64,000 bases of DNA from Pseudomonas profundi (GCF_008638305.1 NZ_VTPZ01000004.1:96749-160748), one strand, 5' to 3'; counted from the first letter of the stretch, positions 41,099-51,993 are shown. The notes: generated by a model not told the origin, from the letters alone. Translations and numbers: made by a program.

Positions 41099-42363
41099 GA
41101 GGCCATCCTCTTCTGAAACAGATTGCGGAACACCGGATAGATATCACCGGCACCGACAATCTGTTGCTGGGCGAAGCTTTCCGAGAACTTCGCAGCGACC
41201 TGTTCGTACTCGTACCACAACGCCTGATGTTCGCGGGGGGTAATCTCTACGTAGCAGTAGTACTGCATCGCCGGCATGATCTCGTTGATCAACAGATCGC
41301 GGCAGATCGGCGAGTCGTCATTCCAGTTGTCCCCGTCAGAAGCCTGGGCACAGTAGATATTCCATTCATTCGGCGAATAGCGGTCCTGAACGATTTGTTG
41401 CATCAGGCGCAGCGCGCTGGAGACGATGGTGCCGCCGGTTTCGCGCGAGTAGAAAAACTCCTCTTCGTCGACTTCCTTGGCGCTGGTGTGGTGACGAATG
41501 AATACCACCTCAATGCGCTCGTAATTTCGCTGCAGAAACAGATATAACAGGATGTAGAAACGCTTGGCCAGGTCCTTGGTGGCCTGGGTCATGGAGCCGG
41601 AGACGTCCATCAGGCAGAACATCACAGCCTTGGAGCTGGGGTGCGGCACCTTGGTGATCAGGTTGTAGCGCAGATCGAACGTATCGAGGAATGGAATGCG
41701 CGCAACACGCCGGCGCAGCACCTGAATCTCTTCTTCCAGTGCCTTGATATCGTCAAGATTGTCCGGCTGGATAAGGCGCAACTGTTCAAGTTCCCGTACT
41801 GCCAGACGCAACCGGGAACGACTGCCGCCGCTGAGTGCGATGCGCCGGGCATGAGCTGCGCGCATGGAGCGCACGATATTGATACGCGACGGGTTGCCCT
41901 GTTGGGTGATCCCGGCGCGGACGGGTTTGAAGGTGTCGGTTCCAGCCAGATGGCGCTTGATCAGATTGGGCAGCGCCAGATCTTCGAACATGAAGTCGAG
42001 GAATTCTTCCTGGGTGATCTGAAAGACGAAATCGTCTTCGCCCTCACCGCTATTGCTGGCCTGCGAGCCACCTCCACCGCCGCCGCCTTGAGGTCGCGCG
42101 ATCTGGTCGCCGGAAGTGAATTCCCGGTTGCCCGGGTGTACCCGGGTCTGGCGTCCGCCCTGGCCATGGTGAAAAATGGGTTCGTCGATATCACGGCCGG
42201 GAATGCTGATCTGTTCGCCGTGTTCCATATCGGTAATGGAGCGCCGGCCCACCGCCTGCTCAACCGCTTTCTTGATGTGCGCCTTGTAACGGCGCAGAAA
42301 ACGTTGACGGTTTACCGTGCTCTTGTTCTTGCCATTCAAACGTCGGTCGATCACATAGCTCAT
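41095..42363 (-). CDS. yeaH: YeaH/YhbH-family protein (DUF444)
   Basis: A 422-residue protein with a von Willebrand A-like C-terminal half. [25 protein letters not shown] is the standard start. A glycine-rich run lies near 94-100. [23 protein letters not shown] near 245-267 carries the DxSxS metal site. E. coli YeaH acts with the kinase YeaG in nitrogen-starvation and general stress responses. It is placed between prkA and spoVR, with a 126 bp structured gap before it. Confidence 0.93.
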   Translation of the reverse strand: MSYVIDRRLNGKNKSTVNRQRFLRRYKAHIKKAVEQAVGRRSITDMEHGEQISIPGRDIDEPIFHHGQGGRQTRVHPGNREFTSGDQIARPQGGGGGGGSQASNSGEGEDDFVFQITQEEFLDFMFEDLALPNLIKRHLAGTDTFKPVRAGITQQGNPSRINIVRSMRAAHARRIALSGGSRSRLRLAVRELEQLRLIQPDNLDDIKALEEEIQVLRRRVARIPFLDTFDLRYNLITKVPHPSSKAVMFCLMDVSGSMTQATKDLAKRFYILLYLFLQRNYERIEVVFIRHHTSAKEVDEEEFFYSRETGGTIVSSALRLMQQIVQDRYSPNEWNIYCAQASDGDNWNDDSPICRDLLINEIMPAMQYYCYVEITPREHQALWYEYEQVAAKFSESFAQQQIVGAGDIYPVFRNLFQKRMAS

Positions 42364-42384
42364 TCAAGCCCCTCCGGGGGAGGG

Positions 42385-42473
42385 TCAGCTTCAAGCTGCA
42401 AGCGACTTACTTGAAGCTGACCGTGCTGCTTCGGGTACTGCTACGGTCACGCAGACTGCTTGTCGCTTGCAGC
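42385..42473 (-). repeat. Competing inverted repeats in the prkA-yeaH gap
   Basis: An 11 bp perfect inverted repeat (42385-42395 with 42410-42420) overlaps a 12 bp perfect inverted repeat (42395-42406 with 42462-42473), so the two cannot form together. A small GACCGT/ACGGTC pair lies between. This could be a REP-type remnant or an mRNA processing/attenuation structure that sets the kinase to YeaH/SpoVR ratio. Confidence 0.6.
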
Positions 42474-42489
42474 CGCAGCCCTTGTCGGG

Positions 42490-44412
42490 CTATTGCGCCT
42501 TGCGCACTCGCAGATACCATTCCGACAGCAGGCGAACCTGCTTCTCTGTATAGCCACGCTCTACCATGCGCGTTACAAAGTCGCTGTGCTTCTTCTGATC
42601 CTCCGTCGATGCCTTGGCGTTGAAGCTGATGACGGGCAGCAGGTCTTCGGTGTTGGAGAACATCTTCTTCTCGATAACCACCCGCAGTTTCTCGTAGGAC
42701 AGCCACGACGGGTTCTTGCCGTTGTTGTGCGCCCGGGCCCGCAATACGAAGTTGACGATTTCGTTTCTGAAATCCTTCGGGTTGCTGATGCCTGCGGGTT
42801 TCTCGATCTTCTCCAGCTCCTCATTCAAGGCAGCGCGGTTGAGGATCTCGCCAGTGTCCGGATCGCGGTATTCCTGATCCTGGATCCAGAAATCGGCGTA
42901 CATTACATAGCGATCGAAAATATTCTGCCCATATTCGCTGTAGGACTCGAGATAGGCGGTCTGGATTTCCTTGCCGATGAAGTCCACGTAGCGCGGTGCC
43001 AGATACTCCTTCAGGAAGCGCAGGTAGCGCTCGCTGACCTCGTTGGGGAATTGCTCCTGTTCGATCTGCTGTTCAAGCACATATAACAAGTGAACCGGGT
43101 TGGCCGCAATCTCGCTATGGTCGTAGTTGAACACCCGGGACAGGATCTTGAAGGCGAATCGGGTCGAGAGACCATTCATGCCTTCATCTACGCCCGCGGC
43201 ATCGCGGTATTCCTGGATGGATTTGGCCTTGGGATCAGTATCTTTCAGGTTTTCGCCATCATAGATGCGCATCTTCGAATAGATATTCGAGTTCTCAGGT
43301 TCCTTCAGGCGCGACAGCACGGTGAACTGTGCCAGCATCTTCAGCGTGTCAGGCGCGCAATGTGCTGTATCCAGGGAGCTGTTCGAAAGCAGCTTCTGAT
43401 AGATCTGGATCTCATCGCTGACGCGCAGGCAGTACGGGACCTTGACGATAAAGATCCGGTCAATGAAGGCCTCGTTATTCTTGTTGTTGCGGAAGGTGTG
43501 CCATTCCGATTCGTTGGAGTGGGCCAGCAGCACCCCGTTGAAGGGAATCGCGCCCAGGCCTTCAGTGCTGTTGTAGTTACCCTCCTGAGTGGCGGTGAGC
43601 AACGGATGCAGCACCTTGATCGGTGCCTTGAACATCTCGACGAATTCCATCAGGCCCTGGTTGGCCCGACACAGCGCGCCGGAGTAGCTGTAAGCGTCCG
43701 GATCGTTTTGCGGAAATTCTTCAAGCTTGCGGATATCCACCTTGCCCACCAGCGAGGAAATATCCTGGTTGTTCTCGTCACCCGGTTCGGTTTTCGCCAC
43801 GGCGATCTGTTGCAGAATCGAAGGGTACAGCTTGACGACTCTGAACTGGCTGATATCGCCGTTGAATTCGTGCAAGCGTTTCACCGCCCAGGGCGACATG
43901 ATGCTGTTGATATAGCGCCGTGGGATGCCATAGTCCTCCTCGAGAATCGCACCGTCTTCTTCGGCGCTGAACAGGCCAAGCGGCGATTCGAAGACCGGGG
44001 AGTCCTTGATGGCGTAGAAGGGCACCTGCTGGATCAGCGACTTGAGTTTTTCGGCGAGTGAAGATTTGCCGCCGCCCACCGGGCCCAGCAAGTAAAGGAT
44101 CTGTTTCCTTTCTTCCAGGCCCTGGGCCGCATGCTTGAAGAACGACACGATGTGCTCGATGGCGTCTTCCATGCCGTGAAAGTCAGCGAAGGCCGGGTAG
44201 CGCTTGATCATCTTGTTGGAGAATATTCGCGACAATCGAGGGTCAAGCGACGTATCGACAAGCTCAGGTTCGCCTATCGCCATCAATAGCCGTTCTGCAG
44301 CCGAGGCGTACGCCGTGGGATCCGCTTTGCATAGATCGAGGTATTCCTGAAGGGAATACTCTTCCTGCCGGGTAGTCTCGTATCGGTTCTGAAAGTGGCT
44401 GAATATGCTCAT
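42490..44412 (-). CDS. PrkA-type AAA+ serine kinase (YeaG)
   Basis: A 640-residue protein. The AAA+ module has Walker A GPVGGGKSS at 110-118, and the C-terminal part (about 400-640) is the protein-kinase-A-like domain that defines PrkA. Text such as IFSNKMIKRYPAFADFHGME near 63-82 is highly conserved. In E. coli YeaG is a stress kinase; in Bacillus PrkA acts as a protease with sporulation effects, so the activity is debated. It is the first gene of prkA-yeaH-spoVR. Confidence 0.95.
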   Translation of the reverse strand: MSIFSHFQNRYETTRQEEYSLQEYLDLCKADPTAYASAAERLLMAIGEPELVDTSLDPRLSRIFSNKMIKRYPAFADFHGMEDAIEHIVSFFKHAAQGLEERKQILYLLGPVGGGKSSLAEKLKSLIQQVPFYAIKDSPVFESPLGLFSAEEDGAILEEDYGIPRRYINSIMSPWAVKRLHEFNGDISQFRVVKLYPSILQQIAVAKTEPGDENNQDISSLVGKVDIRKLEEFPQNDPDAYSYSGALCRANQGLMEFVEMFKAPIKVLHPLLTATQEGNYNSTEGLGAIPFNGVLLAHSNESEWHTFRNNKNNEAFIDRIFIVKVPYCLRVSDEIQIYQKLLSNSSLDTAHCAPDTLKMLAQFTVLSRLKEPENSNIYSKMRIYDGENLKDTDPKAKSIQEYRDAAGVDEGMNGLSTRFAFKILSRVFNYDHSEIAANPVHLLYVLEQQIEQEQFPNEVSERYLRFLKEYLAPRYVDFIGKEIQTAYLESYSEYGQNIFDRYVMYADFWIQDQEYRDPDTGEILNRAALNEELEKIEKPAGISNPKDFRNEIVNFVLRARAHNNGKNPSWLSYEKLRVVIEKKMFSNTEDLLPVISFNAKASTEDQKKHSDFVTRMVERGYTEKQVRLLSEWYLRVRKAQ

Positions 44413-44717
44413 GGCGCGACCTCGCTGTTGCCTGGATAAGGTCTGTGGCTTCCGGGCAGCTGTCCGCCTGACGCTGTACAGGGCGACGGCATTTCTTTAC
44501 GCATGAATCCCCCCATACCACTTCAAAACGGACATTTGGGGATGCCGCAAGATCCGGGCGCCGCTGAGCCGGCGCCGGATCCGGCAGCTCCCTTTTTATC
44601 GGAAGCCGGCAGACCGGCCTTCACTTAATAATTCGCCTTGATTTCAGGATAGTTGTTTTATGGAAGAGTGGCAGGGGGGAAATGAAAAAAAGTTTATGGC
44701 AAGGTATTTTTTGCGCG
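44413..44717. other. 305 bp gap upstream of prkA and downstream of glpE
   Basis: It holds the prkA promoter region and the end of the lptD-glpE operon. A GC-rich inverted repeat at 44551-44581 (GATCCGG/CCGGATC outer arms, one bulge) is the only structure; on the minus strand it is not followed by T, on the plus strand TTTTT follows about 10 bp later. No gene is supported. Confidence 0.5.
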
Positions 44718-45044
44718 TCAGTCGTCGTCGCGTTCGTACTGATCGGGATATTGGCGATGCCACAGTTCGAAGCCGCCGTCCAGGCTATACACCTCGGCGA
44801 AGCCGGCGCTGGCCAGGTACGCCGCAGCGGACTGGCTCGAGTTGCCGTGGTAGCAGCAGATTACCAGCGGCTTGCTGTGGTCCGTGGCGGCCAGATACTG
44901 CGGTAGATTGGTATTGTCCAGGCGGGTCGCAGACGGCATATGCCCATTGGCAAAGGATTGCTCGTCGCGGATATCTACCACGTTGGCACCCTGTTCCATG
45001 AGCCTGGCTGCGTCATCCGGGCCTATGCGTTTGAAATCAGTCAT
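44718..45044 (-). CDS. glpE: Thiosulfate sulfurtransferase GlpE
   Basis: A 108-residue single-domain rhodanese, the same length as E. coli GlpE. It moves sulfane sulfur from thiosulfate to cyanide or thiol acceptors in the cytosol. The active loop CYHGNSS near 65 holds the catalytic cysteine. The start at 45044 is chosen because GCGGAG lies 6 bp upstream; it overlaps the apaH stop by 8 bp. ATG at 45050 has no room for a ribosome site. Confidence 0.93.
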   Translation of the reverse strand: MTDFKRIGPDDAARLMEQGANVVDIRDEQSFANGHMPSATRLDNTNLPQYLAATDHSKPLVICCYHGNSSQSAAAYLASAGFAEVYSLDGGFELWHRQYPDQYERDDD

Positions 45045-45858
45045 GTTCATCTCCGCAGTCACATTCGTAACGTTCGCCTGTGTTCAGGTTCATCAGCGTC
45101 ATGCTGTTGCCCCATACGCACCCGCTGTCCAGTCCGTGGATGTCGGTGACGTTCACCTTGCCCTCCAGCGCCGCCCAATGTCCAAAGATCAGGCGGATCT
45201 GCGGATCAGGCCGCGGGAAGCTGAACCAGGGAGCAAAGCCGGTGGGTGCGCTGCCAATGGCTTCCTTGGACTTGAGCTCCAGGGTGCCGTCCGCTTTGCA
45301 AAACCGCATGCGCGTCAGGTAATTGGTGATCACGCGCAGCCGGTCGACTCCTTGTAGGTCTGCCGACCAGCGTACCGGCGTATTGCCGTACATCTGATCC
45401 AGAAAGCCAGGCAGTAGCGTGCCGGAGCGCAATACAGCCTCAACTTCGGCGGCGCGCTCGAGGGTCTCGGCGACTGTCCAGATAGGCGGAATCCCGGCGT
45501 GCGTCATCGCATATTTCAGCGAGTCGTCATAATAGGCCAGCGGGCGCTGCCGCAGATTACCGAGCAGGGTCGTACGGTCGGCGGCCTTGAGTATGGGCAA
45601 CAGCGTATCGGATTTGCGCAAGCGGCTAGCGTCACGCGAGGCAGCCAGCAGATGCAGATCATGATTGCCCAGCACAGCAACGCAGGCATTCCCCAGGCCG
45701 TCCAGGAAACGCAAGGTATCCAGGGATTGTGGGCCGCGGTTGACCAGATCGCCAACTGACCAGAGCACGTCACGCGACGGATTGAAGTCCACTCGTTCAA
45801 GGAGACATTTCAGTTGCTTCAGGCAACCGTGGATGTCTCCGACTGCGTAGGTAGTCAT
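45037..45858 (-). CDS. apaH: Diadenosine tetraphosphatase ApaH
   Basis: A 273-residue symmetrical Ap4A hydrolase (Ap4A to 2 ADP), also known to remove Np4 caps from RNA. Metallophosphatase motifs are in order: GDIHGC near 7-12, GDLVNRGP near 36-43, LGNHDLH near 63-69 and MTHAGIPP near 118. It lies 14 bp after apaG, in the conserved rsmA-apaG-apaH series. Confidence 0.97.
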   Translation of the reverse strand: MTTYAVGDIHGCLKQLKCLLERVDFNPSRDVLWSVGDLVNRGPQSLDTLRFLDGLGNACVAVLGNHDLHLLAASRDASRLRKSDTLLPILKAADRTTLLGNLRQRPLAYYDDSLKYAMTHAGIPPIWTVAETLERAAEVEAVLRSGTLLPGFLDQMYGNTPVRWSADLQGVDRLRVITNYLTRMRFCKADGTLELKSKEAIGSAPTGFAPWFSFPRPDPQIRLIFGHWAALEGKVNVTDIHGLDSGCVWGNSMTLMNLNTGERYECDCGDEHD

Positions 45859-45872
45859 GCCGTAGCCTTACG

Positions 45873-46256
45873 TCAATTCAAAGCGTTGGGTTGTGCCAGG
45901 CGAAATAGTGGTATCTCGGCGCGGAATTCGTGCTGATCTTCGGCGCGCATGCCGTAGCTGCCCTGCATGGTGCCAACGGGCGTGGGTAACAGGCAGCCGC
46001 TGCTGTATGTGTGGCTTGCGCCGGGCTCCAGCACCGGTTGCTCACCGACCACGCCTGGCCCTTCGACTTCCTGAACCTCGCCGTTACCGTCAGTGATAAT
46101 CCATTTCCGGTCGATCAGCTGCGCCGTAACGGCGCCCTCGTTATGGATATTGACAGTGTAGGCGAAGGCATACCGGCTGGCACTGGGGTCGGACTGTTCG
46201 CGCAGATAGCGTGTTTCCACCTTGACGGTGATGGCATGGGTAGGTGAAGCGTTCAT
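45873..46256 (-). CDS. apaG: ApaG protein
   Basis: A 127-residue single fibronectin-like beta domain. [30 protein letters not shown] near 12-41 is the family text, as is the GTMQGSYGM near 93-101. The role is unclear; it is linked to Co2+ and Mg2+ resistance and to ApaH in genetics. It overlaps rsmA by 4 bp. Confidence 0.95.
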   Translation of the reverse strand: MNASPTHAITVKVETRYLREQSDPSASRYAFAYTVNIHNEGAVTAQLIDRKWIITDGNGEVQEVEGPGVVGEQPVLEPGASHTYSSGCLLPTPVGTMQGSYGMRAEDQHEFRAEIPLFRLAQPNALN

Positions 46257-47062
46257 GTCAGATCCTTTTGCTGGCGTGCCAGACGATTGGCCAGTCGAAC
46301 AAATCCGGCCAGGTCCACCTGCTCGGGACGGGTCGTCGGATCCAGTCCTTCTTCAGCGATGCTGTCGGCATCCAGTAGCGGTTTCAGTGTATTGCGTAGT
46401 GTTTTGCGTCGCTGGTTGAAGGCTTCGCGTACCACCAGTTCGAGCAGCTTGGGATCATCCGCCGGATGGGGCAACTGCGTATGGGGCGTCAGTCGGACGA
46501 TGGCTGAATCCACTTTGGGCGCCGGGCTGAACGCGCCAGGACCAACATCAAACAGGTGTTCGACCTGGCAGTGATACTGCACCATGATGCCGAGACGGCC
46601 GTAATGGTTCATGCCGGCGCCGGCAGCCAGCCGTTGCACCACTTCCTTCTGCAGCATGAAATGCATATCAGCAATGCATTCAGACTGGCTGAGCAGGTGA
46701 AACATCAGCGGTGTGGAGATGTTGTAGGGCAAGTTGCCCACTACGCGCAGCTTTACGCCATCCGCCGTAAGCTGGCTGAAATCGAACTTCAGCGCGTCGC
46801 CCTTGTGCAGCTGGAATAACGGTTGATGACCGAAGCGGGCCTGAAGGATTGGATGCAGGTCGTGGTCCAGCTCGACGACATCCAGCCTGGCGCCACTATC
46901 GACCAGGCCTTCGGTCAGCGCGCCCTGACCCGGCCCGATTTCGACCAGGTGTTGGCCGGCACGCGGCGCGATAGCACGGTGGATACGGTTGATGACGCCC
47001 GGATCGTGCAGGAAATTCTGACCAAAGCGCTTGCGCGCCCGGTGTGGTGCGAACTGACTCAT
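46253..47062 (-). CDS. rsmA: 16S rRNA dimethyladenosine transferase RsmA (KsgA)
   Basis: A 269-residue SAM-dependent enzyme that dimethylates A1518 and A1519 of 16S rRNA, a late quality check of 30S assembly. [11 protein letters not shown] opens the protein, motif I is [11 protein letters not shown] near 41-51, and the catalytic NLPYNIS near 113-119 follows. Do not confuse it with the translational regulator RsmA/CsrA that the RNA at 9068 should bind. It starts 2 bp after pdxA. Confidence 0.97.
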   Translation of the reverse strand: MSQFAPHRARKRFGQNFLHDPGVINRIHRAIAPRAGQHLVEIGPGQGALTEGLVDSGARLDVVELDHDLHPILQARFGHQPLFQLHKGDALKFDFSQLTADGVKLRVVGNLPYNISTPLMFHLLSQSECIADMHFMLQKEVVQRLAAGAGMNHYGRLGIMVQYHCQVEHLFDVGPGAFSPAPKVDSAIVRLTPHTQLPHPADDPKLLELVVREAFNQRRKTLRNTLKPLLDADSIAEEGLDPTTRPEQVDLAGFVRLANRLARQQKDLT

Positions 47063-47064
47063 GC

Positions 47065-48051
47065 TTATCCTCTGGCTTCGATCATGCTGATGGCGGTGTC
47101 CAGCGCAACATGCAGGCTGCCGGGGTCGGCGCGCCCGGTGCCGGCGAGGTCAAGCGCTGTGCCATGGTCCACCGAGGTGCGAATGATAGGGAGGCCCAGG
47201 GTGATATTCACTGCCTGGCCGAATCCTTTGTGCTTGAGCACCGGCAACCCCTGGTCGTGGAACATCGACAGTACTGCATCAGCATGGTCGAGATATTTTG
47301 GTGTGAACAGCGTATCGGCGGGCAATGGGCCCTCGAGCTGAATGCCGTCTCGGCGCAGTGTATCGAGCGCCGGGATGATCACGTCGAGCTCCTCCCGGCC
47401 GAGATGGCCGCCTTCGCCAGCATGCGGATTGAGCCCGCACACCAGTATTCGTGGGTTGTCGATGCCGAACTTGTTGCGTAGATCCGCATCGAGTATGCGT
47501 ATGACGCGGTCGAGCAGGGGGCCTGTTATCGCATCGGCCACGGCGCGCAGCGGCAGGTGTGTTGTCGCGAGTGCCACGCGCAGGCCCGGACAGGCCAACA
47601 TCATGACCACCTGATCGGTGCCGGTCAGCTCGGCGAAAAATTCGGTATGACCCGAGAACGCCACGCCGGCTTCGTTGATCACGCCCTTGTGCACGGGAGC
47701 GGTAACGACCGCTGCAAACCGACCATCGAGACAGCCCTGGCCGGCCTGGCGCAACGTTTCCAGCACGTAAGCGCCGTTGGCCTTGTTCAGTTCTCCCGGG
47801 CGACAGGGTGCGTCAAGCGGAACCGACAGCACGCTTAGCTCTCCGGCTGCCTGGGGCCGGGCTGTCTGCGACGGATCGAAGGCACTCAAGGTAACCGTCA
47901 ATCCGAGCTGTCGCGCACGTTCTTCCAGCAGCCGGGCATCGCCTATCACCACGCGTTGATGCGGGCAGGGAAGTGCGGCCAGCATCAGACATAGATCCGG
48001 CCCGATACCGGCGGGTTCGCCCGAGGTGATTGCAATGGCGTTAACCGCCAC
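47065..48051 (-). CDS. pdxA: 4-hydroxythreonine-4-phosphate dehydrogenase
   Basis: A 328-residue NAD-dependent enzyme of pyridoxal-phosphate synthesis. It oxidises 4-phosphohydroxythreonine, which decarboxylates before PdxJ uses it. [13 protein letters not shown] near 8-20, [12 protein letters not shown] near 131-142, and the C-terminal [28 protein letters not shown] text with the metal histidine are typical. It overlaps surA by one base. Confidence 0.96.
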   Translation of the reverse strand: MAVNAIAITSGEPAGIGPDLCLMLAALPCPHQRVVIGDARLLEERARQLGLTVTLSAFDPSQTARPQAAGELSVLSVPLDAPCRPGELNKANGAYVLETLRQAGQGCLDGRFAAVVTAPVHKGVINEAGVAFSGHTEFFAELTGTDQVVMMLACPGLRVALATTHLPLRAVADAITGPLLDRVIRILDADLRNKFGIDNPRILVCGLNPHAGEGGHLGREELDVIIPALDTLRRDGIQLEGPLPADTLFTPKYLDHADAVLSMFHDQGLPVLKHKGFGQAVNITLGLPIIRTSVDHGTALDLAGTGRADPGSLHVALDTAISMIEARG

Positions 48052-49340
48052 TAGATCTTTGTCTCAACGTAAGCTTCGTCGCGAATTTCGAGCAGCCAGG
48101 TCTGCAGTTCTTCCTCGAACTTGCGGTTGCGCAACATGTTCGCAGCCTGCTGCTTACGCATGTCCTGCGTCATGTCGACGCTGCGCTTGTCGAGCACTTC
48201 CAGAATATGCCAGCCGAACTGGCTCTCGAACGGCTGGGAGACCTGATTGACTGGTGTGCGGGTCATTACCTCACCGAATTCCGGCACCATGGCATCGGCG
48301 GTCACCCAGTTCAGCGAACCACCGTTGAGTGCTGATCCGGGATCTTCCGAGAAGGAGCGAGCCAGGTTGGCAAAGGATTCGCCGGCCTGGACGCGTTCGT
48401 ACAGACGCTGAGCCAGTTGCGCGGCCTCGCCTTCAGTACGGATTTCGCTTGGTTTGATCAGGATATGGCGGACGTTGTATTCATCCACTACCTGGCCTTC
48501 GCCGCCGCGTTGCTCAAGCAGCTTCAGGATATGAAAGCCGCTAGGCGAGCGCAGCGGCTGTGTGATCTCGCCGACTTCCAGCTGGCCGACCGCCTGGGCA
48601 AAGGGGCGCGGTAGTTGCGCAGCCTTGCGCCAGCCAAGTTCGCCGCCTTCCAGCGCCGTGTCTCCGCCCGAGCGGCTGACCGCCAGCGTGGTGAAATCGG
48701 CACCGGCGCGCAATTCGTCATACAGCTCGTTGGCCAGTTCAGCTTTCGCCCGGACTTCCGATTCGCTGGCGGATTCAGATACCGGCAGCACGATCATCGC
48801 CAGGCGATAGTCCGCGGAGGTCTGGTACTGACCCACTTCGGAGCTGAGGAAGTTGCGCACTTCCTGATCGGACACCTGAATGCGTTCGGCCACCCGACGC
48901 TGACGCACCCGATTGATGATCATCTCCCGGCGGATCTGTTCGCGTGCCTGCTGGTAACTGATGCCGTCGCGCTCCAGCGCGGCGCGGAATTGTTCAAGCG
49001 ACACGCCGTTACGCTGGGCCAGCTGCTGCATGGTCTGGTTCAGGCTGGCGTCGTCGATTCGGATACCGGCGCGCTCACCCATCTGCAGCTGGATGCTTTC
49101 GAGAATCAGTCGGTCCAGCACCTGACGCTTCAGTGTGTCTTCGGGCGGCAATTGTGCATCACGCTCGTCAAGTTGCTGACGTACCGCGCCCATCCGCTCT
49201 TCCACCTGGCTGAGCATGACGACATCGTTATCCACGATTGCTGCTACCCGGTCCAGCGGCACTACCTGTGCCGCTGCGCTCGAGCTGAAAAACAAACCGG
49301 CACACAGGCCGATTACTGCTGTGTATAACTTAAAGGGCAT
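48051..49340 (-). CDS. surA: Periplasmic chaperone/peptidyl-prolyl isomerase SurA
   Basis: A 429-residue outer-membrane-protein chaperone. A signal peptide covers about the first 24 residues (core [19 protein letters not shown]). The N-terminal chaperone domain contains [22 protein letters not shown]. Two parvulin domains follow at about 170-270 and 280-380; the second has [12 protein letters not shown], and both end in GWHILEV/[11 protein letters not shown] text. It helps LptD assembly, and the two genes overlap by 11 bp. A GTG at 49349 would add three residues. Confidence 0.94.
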   Translation of the reverse strand: MPFKLYTAVIGLCAGLFFSSSAAAQVVPLDRVAAIVDNDVVMLSQVEERMGAVRQQLDERDAQLPPEDTLKRQVLDRLILESIQLQMGERAGIRIDDASLNQTMQQLAQRNGVSLEQFRAALERDGISYQQAREQIRREMIINRVRQRRVAERIQVSDQEVRNFLSSEVGQYQTSADYRLAMIVLPVSESASESEVRAKAELANELYDELRAGADFTTLAVSRSGGDTALEGGELGWRKAAQLPRPFAQAVGQLEVGEITQPLRSPSGFHILKLLEQRGGEGQVVDEYNVRHILIKPSEIRTEGEAAQLAQRLYERVQAGESFANLARSFSEDPGSALNGGSLNWVTADAMVPEFGEVMTRTPVNQVSQPFESQFGWHILEVLDKRSVDMTQDMRKQQAANMLRNRKFEEELQTWLLEIRDEAYVETKI

Positions 49341-51993
49341 TATTTTCACGCTCTCTGTAACCTGGGATTCCTTCCGAGAGAAGGGTTTCTACACGGTTGC
49401 CGGTGACACTGCCAAGTCCCTTGAGGACCACTTGCAGGAAGATACCGCGATTGGGTTCGTCGTCGGCGAGCGATTCATACTCGTCGTAATCGACCCAGTA
49501 GCGGTTGACGATGCGGAGTTTCCAGCAGCAGCTGTCGTATTCCAGACCGCCCATGGCTTCGAGGGTTCGGTCTTCGACGAAATCGTGCTGCCAGCGGCCG
49601 ATAACGCTCCATTGTTGACTGAGCGGCCACATGAAGGAAAGGTCTGACTGGTCGATCTTGTTATTCAGATCACTTCGATAGGCGCCGGTGCGGGTATCGA
49701 ATGTGTTCAGCTCATTACGGAAACGGTAACCGACGTTGATTGCCTTGCGCGGCTCGGGCTGATAGTTGACGCGCACGTCGCCGGCATTGCTGTCGCTGTC
49801 ATCCGGATCCCACAGCAGGTTGCTGCTCAGGCGCCAGTCATCATGCATCTGGTACATGAATTCCGCCGCATAGGCGGACGTGGAATTGCTGTCGCGCGGG
49901 TCGGGTTCGCCGGTCACGTCGGTTAGCTGCACCCGGCGATCATTCAGATAGAAGATCTGGCCCAGGCTGCCGCGCATGCGCTCGCGGCCAGCGTCATCGA
50001 GGAAGCGGCTGGTTGCGCCCAGTGTGACCTGATTGGCATCGCCAGTCCGGTCGCGTCCACTGAAGCGGTCATCGCGATACAGCGAGTTGTAGCTGAACGT
50101 GGTTTCGTTGGTATCGAACAGAGGCTGATCGCTCTGTTCTCTGTACGGCGCGTAAACGTAGAAGGCGCGCGGCTCCAGCGTCTGGCGCATGTCATTGCCG
50201 AACCAGCTGGTGTCGCGATCGAAATACAGGCCGGTATCGAGGCTGCTGACTGGAACGGTAGTGGAGGGCGTCCGGTCGGCGCTGGCGTAGTCGAAACCGT
50301 CGCCTGCACGCTCATCGAACTCCAGATCGTAGTGGGTCGATTCCAGCCGCGTCTTCGGAATGATGAAACCCCAGCTGTTGCGTAGCGGATAACTCAGCGC
50401 CGGGCTCACGTTAACCCGATGGCCGTTGGCCCGTTGTAAGCCGCTCAGGCCGATATCGGGCTGGCCGATGGCGAAACCGTTCTCGTCAATAACAGTGCCG
50501 GTACGCAGATCCCGATCGAAATAGCTGTACTGAGCGCTATAGTCCAGTCTCAAGCCGGTCTCACCCAGCCCGTTACCTCCGTCCAGTTGCAGCTGCGGCA
50601 AGCGTTCGTAGGGGGTGACGGCAGTAACGGTGGATAGCTCATAACCATGTACCAGCGCCTGCAGGCGCCAGGTGTCGCCGGCATAATTCATCGAGGCGCG
50701 CTGATTCACATAATCATCCGGGCGCGACTCCAGCGCCGAGGACAGATCATGGAAATAATAAGGATCGCTCATGTCCGCGGTATCGATATGGGCGGACAAT
50801 CTGTCGGTCAAAGACTGGGCGTGCAGTACGTGATACATCCAGCGCTGTTCGCCGAACTCCTTGTCGTCCAGAAACGCCGCGTTGAGCTGGCTCTGGCTTA
50901 CCCGGCTCATATGGCGAGCCTCGCCCTCAATCAACGCGCCGCGCTTTGACATCAGGCGTGGGTACAGGGTTGCGTCGTAGTTCGGGGCCAGGTTGAAGTA
51001 ATAGGGAATGGTGACTTCGTTGCCGTTGTCGGTACTGCTTGCATAGCTGGGCGCGAGCAGGCCGGTCTTGCGGCGGTCATCCAGCGGGAAATTGAAGTAG
51101 GGCGTATAGAACACCGGCACATCCTTGACATGCAGGCGCACATGCTTGGCCTCGCCCCAGCCCTCCTCACGATCCAGTTCAATATCCTTGGCGTGCAGCG
51201 ACCAGGTGTTCTCGCCGGGCTCGCAAGTGGTGTAGGTGCCGTTGGTCATGACGATGACCGCGTCGTCGCGGCGCATCACCTTGTCCCCGGTACCTCTGGC
51301 TGCGGCGTCATGTACCACATACTGCACGCGGTTGACGCGCGTCTCGCCGGTATCGACGCGCATCTGTGCTTCGTCGCCGATCATCAACACGCCCTGGTCG
51401 CGTAGCCGTACGTTGCCCTCCAGGCGCACCAGATCCTCGCCACGGTCATAGGTGGCCCTGTTGGACTGGGCTTGCAGTCGGCCCTGGCGCAGTACTACGT
51501 CGCCTTGCAGAACGCCGATCTGGCTGCTTTGTTCGAAGCGGCTGGTATCGGCGGTGGCGTGGATTGGCAAGTCCGAGAAAGGTGTTTCATCGTCTCGTCC
51601 GGCGCGTTCCGGCTCGATATAAGCGCCGCCGCAATAGGGCGCGATGGCTGCTAGCTGGGCGGCATCAAGCTGTTCGCGGGGTACCCAGTCCAGCTCGCTG
51701 AAGGGAGTGGGTTGCGCTGGCGGCGGGGGAGTTCGGGACGCTTCCCGCGGTGCAAGTGTCTCGTCGACAGGTCGGGTATCTGCTTTGACCGGTCTTGGAG
51801 GCTCGCTCCGTGCGGGGCGTGGAGGCAGCGTCGCTGGCGTGCTCAGAGGATTGCAATTCCATCCCGAACCGTCAGTGCTGGCGCGACATTCCACCTGATC
51901 GTTGGCCAGGCTCGTCATGGGCTGGGCCAACAGCAATCCGCTTGCCAGCATCATGGGAAATGAAGAACGAAACGGAGGTATGCGGTAGGCCAT
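49330..51993 (-). CDS. lptD: LPS-assembly protein LptD
   Basis: An 887-residue outer-membrane beta-barrel that, with LptE, inserts LPS into the outer leaflet. The signal peptide ends near residue 30 (SLA-ND). The N-terminal OstA/beta-jellyroll part contains the QVGDV-like repeats around GVLQGDVVLRQGRLQAQSNRA-type text. The barrel has many aromatic strand ends, and a CC pair lies near the C-terminus (DSCCWKLRIVNRYW region) together with two cysteines close to the N-terminus, as needed for the inter-domain disulfides. I set the start at 51993 so that the signal peptide is first; the frame is open for 53 further codons. Confidence 0.95.
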   Translation of the reverse strand: MAYRIPPFRSSFPMMLASGLLLAQPMTSLANDQVECRASTDGSGWNCNPLSTPATLPPRPARSEPPRPVKADTRPVDETLAPREASRTPPPPAQPTPFSELDWVPREQLDAAQLAAIAPYCGGAYIEPERAGRDDETPFSDLPIHATADTSRFEQSSQIGVLQGDVVLRQGRLQAQSNRATYDRGEDLVRLEGNVRLRDQGVLMIGDEAQMRVDTGETRVNRVQYVVHDAAARGTGDKVMRRDDAVIVMTNGTYTTCEPGENTWSLHAKDIELDREEGWGEAKHVRLHVKDVPVFYTPYFNFPLDDRRKTGLLAPSYASSTDNGNEVTIPYYFNLAPNYDATLYPRLMSKRGALIEGEARHMSRVSQSQLNAAFLDDKEFGEQRWMYHVLHAQSLTDRLSAHIDTADMSDPYYFHDLSSALESRPDDYVNQRASMNYAGDTWRLQALVHGYELSTVTAVTPYERLPQLQLDGGNGLGETGLRLDYSAQYSYFDRDLRTGTVIDENGFAIGQPDIGLSGLQRANGHRVNVSPALSYPLRNSWGFIIPKTRLESTHYDLEFDERAGDGFDYASADRTPSTTVPVSSLDTGLYFDRDTSWFGNDMRQTLEPRAFYVYAPYREQSDQPLFDTNETTFSYNSLYRDDRFSGRDRTGDANQVTLGATSRFLDDAGRERMRGSLGQIFYLNDRRVQLTDVTGEPDPRDSNSTSAYAAEFMYQMHDDWRLSSNLLWDPDDSDSNAGDVRVNYQPEPRKAINVGYRFRNELNTFDTRTGAYRSDLNNKIDQSDLSFMWPLSQQWSVIGRWQHDFVEDRTLEAMGGLEYDSCCWKLRIVNRYWVDYDEYESLADDEPNRGIFLQVVLKGLGSVTGNRVETLLSEGIPGYRERENNAL

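Noticed and set aside
44551..44581. Terminator of the lptD-glpE operon
   Set aside because: The inverted repeat is GC-rich, but on the minus strand it is not followed by T residues and lies about 140 bp past the glpE stop. It is recorded only as structure.
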